From NCBI GenBank assembly GCA_965220825.1, contig OZ244839.1, forward strand, positions 930,001 through 994,000: a stretch of DNA of 64,000 bases. Direction: 5' to 3'. This stretch comes from G965220825 sp965220825 (GTDB lineage: Bacteria; Pseudomonadota; Alphaproteobacteria; UBA828). Every line of letters starts with the position of its first letter. The first letter of the stretch is position 1. Below are positions 58,494 through 64,000 of this stretch, in pieces. Both the position numbers and the translations under genes were made by a program. Under the pieces are notes generated by a model. That model saw nothing but the letters and a program-made list of their open reading frames with translations, did no database searches and was not told where the DNA came from.

Positions 58494-59734
58494 GGCGCGC
58501 ACGCCCCGCGTACCGGCTCGTCTTGCCCGCGAAGCCCCATCGGCAGGGGGAGCCGGACGGCAGCGGCCGTCCCCGCCAGCGCAAAGAGGATCCACAGCCA
58601 GCCATGCAGGCTGCCGGATGCGACGCCGCCGAAGAACGCGCCGATATTGCAGCCGAACGCGAGGCGCGCGCCATAGCCCAGCAGCAACCCGCCCAGGACG
58701 GCGCCTGCGAGCGCGCCGGGGGAGAAGCGGAGCCGCGGCGCAAACCGGCCGGCGATGCCCGCCGCCAGCAGGGCGCCCACGACGATACCCATGTTCATCA
58801 CCGAAACCCCATCCTCGAAGACCGGGGAATCCAGCGCCGCCGCCGGCCGCGGCCACTGCCAGAACGTCCACTCCCGGACGCCGAAGCCCAGCGCATCCGC
58901 CGCCTGGCCGCCCCACAGCGTAAAGCCCCAGGTGACGCTCCAGGGATGGCCGGCGATCAAGAGAGTCGCGAGATTCAGTAGTGCCAGCGCCAATGCACCC
59001 CAGGCGAGCGGCCAGCCACCGCGGAACAGCGTGTGAGCCCAGGGCGCCTCGTGGGCGCGCCATGCGAGTGGCTCCAGCGTGCCGCGGCGGCGGCGCTCCC
59101 AGGCACGAGCGCCGAGCGCGAGCAGGCCGAGGAAGGCGAGTTGCGCGGCAAGGCCCAGAGGCCAGCCGAAAGACGTGAAGAGCGAGTAACGCGCGAGACG
59201 GGGCTGGTCCAGCCACCAGGGAAGATGCGCGCTTCCGATAACGGAGCCCGCGACGAACCCGGCCAGCACCGCCGCCATGCGCAGGCTGCCGCCGCCGAAG
59301 GTGAACAGGGTGCCGGACGCGCAACCGCCCGCCACTTGCATGCCGATCCCGAAGAGGAAGGCGCCGGCCATGACCGAGACTCCCACCGGCGCAACGGCGC
59401 CGCCGAGCCCGTGACCGAACGCCTCCCCCGCCGCCAGCAGCGGGGCGAAGGCCATGCTGGCAACCGCCAGCATCAGAAGCTGCGCCCGGATGCCGGCGGT
59501 CCGACCCTCCGTGAAGAAGCGGCGATAGGCGCCGGCAAAGCCGAAGAGCGCATGGTGGAGCGCGAAGCCGAGCGCCGCGCCAACCGCCAGCAGCGCCGCC
59601 TGACGGCCGTCGACCGCCGCCGCCAGCACACCCACACCGCCGGCGAGTGCGAGCCCCGCCAAAGCGGCCAAGAGAGCCTGCGGCCGCGGTAGCGCCGCGA
59701 GAGAGCCGTCGTGTCTCGACGAATAAGACTGCAT
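58490..59734 (-). CDS. YeeE/YedE family membrane protein, thiosulfate-transporter-like
   Basis: A 414-residue membrane protein with about ten hydrophobic segments. Two half-repeats each bear the Cys-containing core of thiosulfate transporters: GMQVAGGCASGTLFTFGGGSLRM and GYGARLAFGCNIGAFFGGVASGSLHGW. Cys in each is thought to relay thiosulfate by hydrogen bonds. Start at 59734 is preferred; the frame above is repeat-derived. Operonic with the TVP38-like gene. Confidence 0.9.
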   Translation of the reverse strand: MQSYSSRHDGSLAALPRPQALLAALAGLALAGGVGVLAAAVDGRQAALLAVGAALGFALHHALFGFAGAYRRFFTEGRTAGIRAQLLMLAVASMAFAPLLAAGEAFGHGLGGAVAPVGVSVMAGAFLFGIGMQVAGGCASGTLFTFGGGSLRMAAVLAGFVAGSVIGSAHLPWWLDQPRLARYSLFTSFGWPLGLAAQLAFLGLLALGARAWERRRRGTLEPLAWRAHEAPWAHTLFRGGWPLAWGALALALLNLATLLIAGHPWSVTWGFTLWGGQAADALGFGVREWTFWQWPRPAAALDSPVFEDGVSVMNMGIVVGALLAAGIAGRFAPRLRFSPGALAGAVLGGLLLGYGARLAFGCNIGAFFGGVASGSLHGWLWILFALAGTAAAVRLPLPMGLRGQDEPVRGACAP

Positions 59735-60067
59735 CGCGTCACGATCGGGAGCATATGGACCGGGAGTCGAATAGCGCCGCCTGCAACGCGCTCCCGGCCC
59801 TCCGTGGCGGTACGGGACCGTAGCAGCGGCAGAGACGGCCCTCAAGAACGTGTCCGGTGGGGCCGCGCAAATCCGGCGAACCGGCGTTATGGCGGTCGCG
59901 CGTCGCCCCAACGCGCTGCGCCCTTTTTGGTGCGCGGGTCTCCAGGCCCGCATGTTTTTGTTTTTCGAGAAGAAGAAAAATGCGGGCCTGGAGACCCGCG
60001 CACCAAAACTGTCGCATTTTCGATTGCCATTGACACACCAACCGTGTCGGAGACCCCCAACCCCGTT
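59735..60067. other. 333-base intergenic region carrying a long inverted repeat
   Basis: No gene is supported here. It contains repeat copy 3 at 59925-60008. On the minus strand it lies after the helicase gene and before the YeeE-like gene, so it could end one transcript and begin the other. Confidence 0.6.
59925..60008. repeat. Long inverted repeat, dispersed repeat copy 3
   Basis: Two perfect 29-base arms (59925-59953 and 59980-60008) flank a 26-base AT-rich centre. The arm contains TGCGGGCCTGGAGACCCG, found in copy 1. The stem, at 29 bases, would be extremely stable as RNA or as a cruciform. T-tracts after the stem are absent, so it is more REP-like than a standard terminator. Confidence 0.85.
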
Positions 60068-63000
60068 TCAAGAGCCGCGTCTCGTGGCTGTCTGAACGTG
60101 CACAGAACGCGCGCGCGCCTCCGTGTCGGGGGTCGGTGCCGGCTCGAACACGAGCTCCGGCACCACCACCTCCCATGAATCGCACCGGATTAGATTCACG
60201 TATTCGGGCTTGGAGATCTCGCGGCTCCATCCGATCACGGCCCGGACCTCGGCAGAGCGGCAACGCATCCCAGGGGGCGGCTTGAAGCACGTGGCGAGAC
60301 GCCCCACCACCATGCCTGCCCGATCCAGGATCTCCCATCGCCCGCCCGCGGTGACGCGTGTCTTCAACGCAGCACCGGGGGCGAGCGCGGCGATGGCGCG
60401 ATGGACCGGGTTGCCCGCCCTCAGGCGCCCGGCGAAGCCCAGATCCACCTCTCCGAGGCTCGGGCGGACGTAACGGTATGCGAGTTCGGGTGCGCCGGGC
60501 GTGAGGATGACCGGCTCACGCCGCAAGACCGGAGAGCCGGCCGGGAGTGCGTCCTGAAACGGGTGGGAGCCGTCGAAGCGCGAGAGCGCGAGGGTCTCGC
60601 GTGCGCGCGTCATGGCCACGTAATAGAGCCTCCGCGGCGCGTCCGCATCCTCCCCGTCGCCGACACGGTTCCAACCGCCGTCCAGTACCACGACATGATC
60701 GAACTCCAACCCCTTGGCACGGTGAGCGGTCAGCAGCAGAAGCCCATGCTGGCGGCGGCGGACATCCCGGCCCCATTCGGCGAGCCACTCGACCAGGCGA
60801 GCGACCGGAGTCTCGGCACCGCCGGTCTCCAGGGCGTGTTCCTCGACGGCCTGGCGCAGCAGGTCGTACCAAGGATTGTTGGGACACGCGTCCACCCAAC
60901 CCGCCAGCGCCTCGCCGTCGACGACGCGTGGCTCCCGACCGCGCAGCCACTCGACGAAGGCGCGGGTCTCCCGCAGGCGCCAGAAACCGGGAATCTCCTC
61001 GTCCGCCATCTGGGCCGGTACGCCCTCCGCGGCGCAGAATGCACGCACCGGCTCGAGCCAGCGCCACGCCCGGGCAATCACCGCACAGCGCGACCAGTCC
61101 CAGTCCGCCACGCACCGGGAGAGGCGCCGCAGCTCCTCCACCGCGATCCGGGCCTGCGCGATGGGATCGCGGTCCGCCGGCAATATCTGGACCCGCCCTT
61201 GCGCATATGGGTCCCGTGTCTCCCACGACCCGCCGGGCGCATCCTTCTCCCGCGCCCGGTCGACATGGATCGGGTGCCCCTTCTTCATCCGCTGCCGTGC
61301 AGGCGCGATCACTTCATTCGCCGCCGTCACGATGTGGCCGGTGGACCGGTAGTTGTCCGTGAGATGGATGGGCCTCGCCTCGTAATCGGCTTCGAAACGG
61401 CGGATGAACGCGACCGATGCGCCGTCGAACGCGTAGATGTTCTGATCGTCGTCACCGACCGCGAAGAGGGTGAGCTTTCCATCTTCGTCCTCGAGCGTGC
61501 GCCCGGAGAGTGCGGATATGAGGTCGTACTGGTCCTTGCCGATGTCCTGGTACTCGTCCACCAGGATCCAGCGAAAGCCCGCGAGCAGCCGATCGCGCCT
61601 CTCGTCCGCCTCCTCCGGCGGCAGGCCTTCGCCGCGCAGCACCTCGACCGCGCGGCGGAGCACCTCGCGGAACAGCTCGTCGTCGGGCCGCTCCGTCCGC
61701 CCGGTGAAGCTCGCGCCGGCGACTCGCATGGCGAGCCCGTGGCAAGTCAACACCGTCACGCCGCGCGCATCGGCGCCGATCAATGCGTCCAGCCGGCGGC
61801 GGATATCGACGGCCGCGTGGCGGTTGTAGGCGAGCGCCAGAATGCCGCGCGCGTCCTCGCGCCGAACGCGGATGAGATAGGCGATGCGGTGCACCAGCAC
61901 CCGGGTCTTGCCTGAACCGGGGCCGGCAAGCACCAGCACGTTGGTCTCTTCCCGGTCGTCGGCCACGATCGCCTGCTGGGTCCGGTTCCGCAGGCTCTCG
62001 ACGATGGTTCGCCACGATTCGGGCGTCGTCTCCCGGGCGGTCTCCTTCTCGCGATCGGGCAGCCAGCGACGGAGAAACGCCCCTTCCTGAAGCGTGAAAT
62101 AATCCCGCGCCAGGCGCTCCGCTTCCCGCATGGCGGTCAGGCCGCGCTCGGCGAAGGCCGCCATCACGTGAATCTGCCTCACCTGCCCCCGGTAATGGAG
62201 CGCGAGAGGCTGGAAGTCCGCCTTGGTGAAGCCGCGCCCGTCCCGCAGCAGCCGGACGGTCATGGCGGGGCGAAATATGGCAAGCCCCTTGTTGAGACGG
62301 ATCGCCTCCTGCTCGTGCAGCCAGAGCAGTGCCCGGTCCAACAGCTTGTCGGATCGCCGCACCTTGCTCTTCAACACGATGTCGGCTTCCAGCGCCTCCA
62401 TCAGCTTGCCGATGGTGGTCTCGGCCAAAAGGTCCGTCCCGCGGGCACCGGACGGCAGGCGGGAAAGCAGATGCTCCAGAAGGCGCATCGCCGCTTCGCG
62501 CCGGCGGCGAGCGGTCTCTTCCAGGGCGCCCCATTCGCGTCGCAGCGTGACGTATACCGTCTCCGCGTCCCGTTTACGCAAGGAGAGACTCCCGGCGTCG
62601 GCGTCCTCGCCGCGCCCGTCATGGGCAATACTGCGCAAAATGCGCAAGAGCCGGAGCGGCAACGGGTCCGGCAGGCCGTCGCCTCGCTCCCGCAAGGTCT
62701 GTGCGGCGATACGCAGATGGAGAGGCGCGGATTCGCCCTTGCCGAGTTCGGGCGCCGCCTCCCGCATATGGGCGATGAGCGCCTCTTCCAGCGCCGCCGC
62801 CTCCGCCAGCCGCTTGCGGGACGAGCGCTCCACGCCCGTGTGGACGAACGCCGTCAGCGCCGTGTCATTGCTGCAGATGCCGAGCCGCTCGAGATCGTAG
62901 AGCGCGCCGCGCACGCCCTCCGGGCTGAGCCTCGAGGCCAGCATCAATTCGTCCGTGGTGACGCCTTCGTCCGGCCGCGCCTCCATCAACAGCTCGGCGA

Positions 63001-64000
63001 TGCGCGTGAGGCTCCGGCGGTAGTGGTCCGTGAACGTCCCTCCCGCAAGTCGTTTCCGCGCCTCCTCCATCGAGGTCACGCGGAGCGACGAAGGAAAGAC
63101 CTGAACCCGATTCTCGTCACGGGTCAGCAGGCCCGCCTCCTCGAGCCAGGCGAGAGCGGTACGCACGCGCGTGTCGTCCGTTGCCGAATCCCGCTCGAAC
63201 GCCTGCTCCTCGTCCTCGCCGAGGATTTCGCCGGCAGTGGCCACCACCTCGCCCTCCAGGCGCTTCTTTCGATCCAGGTTCCGCAAGGCCTTGTAGATGC
63301 CGCGGATCTCGTGCCGGGTGAGCCGGGAGCGCGCGGACATGCCGAACTGACGCTCCACATCGTCCGTCGCATAGAGCAGCACGCATGATGCGGGTTCGCG
63401 GTCCCGCCCGGCGCGGCCCGCTTCCTGAAAATAGTTCTCCAGCGAGCCCGGGATATCCGCATGGACCACGAGGCGCACGTCCGGCTTGTCGATTCCCATG
63501 CCGAAAGCGTTTGTCGCCGCGATGGCGCGCAACTCGCCCTCGATGAAGCGCCGTTGCACGTCCTTCTTCGTCTCCGGCAAGAGGCCCGCGTGGAAATAGC
63601 CCGCCGGAACATCCTTGTCCCGCAGATAGTCGGCGACCTCCTCGCTCCGCCGCCGCGTGGCGCAATAGACGATGGCACCGCCGGGGGTGTGCTCGGGCAG
63701 GCGGTCCTCGAGAAGCTGATGGATGAGGGCGAACTTCTCGCCGCCCGAGGTCGGGACCACTTCGAAGGCGAGGTTCGACCGCTCGGCGCCGCCGTCGAAA
63801 ACCCTGAGCGCAATATCGAGCTTCTCTTCGAAGTGCCGCGCGATGTCCGCCCTCACGTCAGGCTTGGCGGTCGCCGTGAGGCACAGCACCGGCGGCGGGC
63901 GCTTCTCGGTCGTTTTCTCCGCCGTCTCCCGGATGAAGCGGCCGATATAGAGATAGTCCGGGCGGAAGTCGTGGCCCCAGCGAGAGAGGCAGTGCGCTTC
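60068..64000 (-). CDS. RecQ-UvrD fusion DNA helicase (partial, N-terminus beyond right edge)
   Basis: More than 1310 residues are present and the 5' end is outside. At the right edge the frame begins EAHCLSRWGHDFRPDYL, the RecQ motif II region, followed by CLTATAKPDV, YCATRRRSEEVADYL, TNAFGMGIDKPDV and QEAGRAGRD of the RecQ core. A helical connector with winged-helix-like segments follows. A second helicase of the UvrD/PcrA type then has Walker A AGPGSGKT, LVDEYQDI, VGDDDQNIYAFDGA, TDNYRSTG, LLTAHRAKGLEFDHV and YYVAMTRARE. The two motors of opposite families in one chain suggest a DNA-repair or defence-type helicase. Confidence 0.9.
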   Translation of the reverse strand, partial: EAHCLSRWGHDFRPDYLYIGRFIRETAEKTTEKRPPPVLCLTATAKPDVRADIARHFEEKLDIALRVFDGGAERSNLAFEVVPTSGGEKFALIHQLLEDRLPEHTPGGAIVYCATRRRSEEVADYLRDKDVPAGYFHAGLLPETKKDVQRRFIEGELRAIAATNAFGMGIDKPDVRLVVHADIPGSLENYFQEAGRAGRDREPASCVLLYATDDVERQFGMSARSRLTRHEIRGIYKALRNLDRKKRLEGEVVATAGEILGEDEEQAFERDSATDDTRVRTALAWLEEAGLLTRDENRVQVFPSSLRVTSMEEARKRLAGGTFTDHYRRSLTRIAELLMEARPDEGVTTDELMLASRLSPEGVRGALYDLERLGICSNDTALTAFVHTGVERSSRKRLAEAAALEEALIAHMREAAPELGKGESAPLHLRIAAQTLRERGDGLPDPLPLRLLRILRSIAHDGRGEDADAGSLSLRKRDAETVYVTLRREWGALEETARRRREAAMRLLEHLLSRLPSGARGTDLLAETTIGKLMEALEADIVLKSKVRRSDKLLDRALLWLHEQEAIRLNKGLAIFRPAMTVRLLRDGRGFTKADFQPLALHYRGQVRQIHVMAAFAERGLTAMREAERLARDYFTLQEGAFLRRWLPDREKETARETTPESWRTIVESLRNRTQQAIVADDREETNVLVLAGPGSGKTRVLVHRIAYLIRVRREDARGILALAYNRHAAVDIRRRLDALIGADARGVTVLTCHGLAMRVAGASFTGRTERPDDELFREVLRRAVEVLRGEGLPPEEADERRDRLLAGFRWILVDEYQDIGKDQYDLISALSGRTLEDEDGKLTLFAVGDDDQNIYAFDGASVAFIRRFEADYEARPIHLTDNYRSTGHIVTAANEVIAPARQRMKKGHPIHVDRAREKDAPGGSWETRDPYAQGRVQILPADRDPIAQARIAVEELRRLSRCVADWDWSRCAVIARAWRWLEPVRAFCAAEGVPAQMADEEIPGFWRLRETRAFVEWLRGREPRVVDGEALAGWVDACPNNPWYDLLRQAVEEHALETGGAETPVARLVEWLAEWGRDVRRRQHGLLLLTAHRAKGLEFDHVVVLDGGWNRVGDGEDADAPRRLYYVAMTRARETLALSRFDGSHPFQDALPAGSPVLRREPVILTPGAPELAYRYVRPSLGEVDLGFAGRLRAGNPVHRAIAALAPGAALKTRVTAGGRWEILDRAGMVVGRLATCFKPPPGMRCRSAEVRAVIGWSREISKPEYVNLIRCDSWEVVVPELVFEPAPTPDTEARARSVHVQTATRRGS

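Noticed and set aside
60068..64000. Two separate genes (recQ and uvrD) joined by a missed frameshift
   Set aside because: The frame is open throughout with plausible helical protein in the connector, and no stop or start signal separates the two halves.

Overview
The window is a contiguous piece of a high-GC (well over 60% by eye) bacterial chromosome with about 60 densely packed protein genes and no rRNA, tRNA, CRISPR array or recognisable IS element. The gene content points to a metabolically versatile alphaproteobacterium, probably of Rhodospirillales type. The signs are an aceB-aceA operon beside a ScfR-type regulator, a YggT-FolD pair, a KMGKT-type TyrRS, Bpt, many solute-binding-protein transporters and CoxD/CoxE-like proteins. 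The taxonomic call is inference.

Left part (1-12 kb): the parE 3' end; a glyoxylate-bypass operon (aceB-aceA) divergent from its likely acyl-CoA-responsive regulator across an AT-rich, palindrome-bearing promoter region; a DEAD-box RNA helicase; anmK divergent from tyrS; then an operon encoding a three-piece cobalt-type nitrile hydratase/thiocyanate hydrolase homologue followed by a D-aminoacylase-like amidohydrolase.

Middle (12-35 kb): the first copy of an uncharacterised two-gene module (small GSP-HK protein plus a large protein with a degenerate ImmA/IrrE domain), an enoyl-CoA hydratase, a CoxD/CoxE-like AAA+/VWA pair, a carboxymuconolactone-decarboxylase-like protein coupled to a 50-residue peptide, a complete branched-chain amino-acid/amide-type ABC transporter (binding protein divergent from livGFHM), a stand-alone CoxL-like molybdenum hydroxylase subunit with small catabolic partners, a VapBC pair, an EF-hand secreted protein, and a polyamine-type ABC transporter that lacks its own ATPase.

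Right part (34-64 kb): a TPR/2OG-oxygenase; a second polyamine-type transporter with ATPase and a single fused double permease, followed by a PYROXD2-like flavoprotein; bioB-bioA; a TAXI/TakP-like TRAP transporter; bpt; an acyl-CoA-dehydrogenase-like flavoprotein; a HypE-like AIR synthase protein with folD and yggT; the second copy of the two-gene module; an M14 carboxypeptidase; a TIM-barrel-like unknown with an SDR; a TVP38 and a YeeE/YedE membrane protein; and a giant RecQ-UvrD fusion helicase running off the right edge.

The best candidate for an undescribed system is the paired module present twice (13.7/12.3 kb and 54.1/52.8 kb). The small upstream proteins are homologous to each other. 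The large downstream proteins are also homologous, and both have lost the HExxH metallopeptidase motif. Gene order and overlapping start/stop signals are conserved. A three-copy dispersed palindromic repeat is also present (410, 42386 and 59925).
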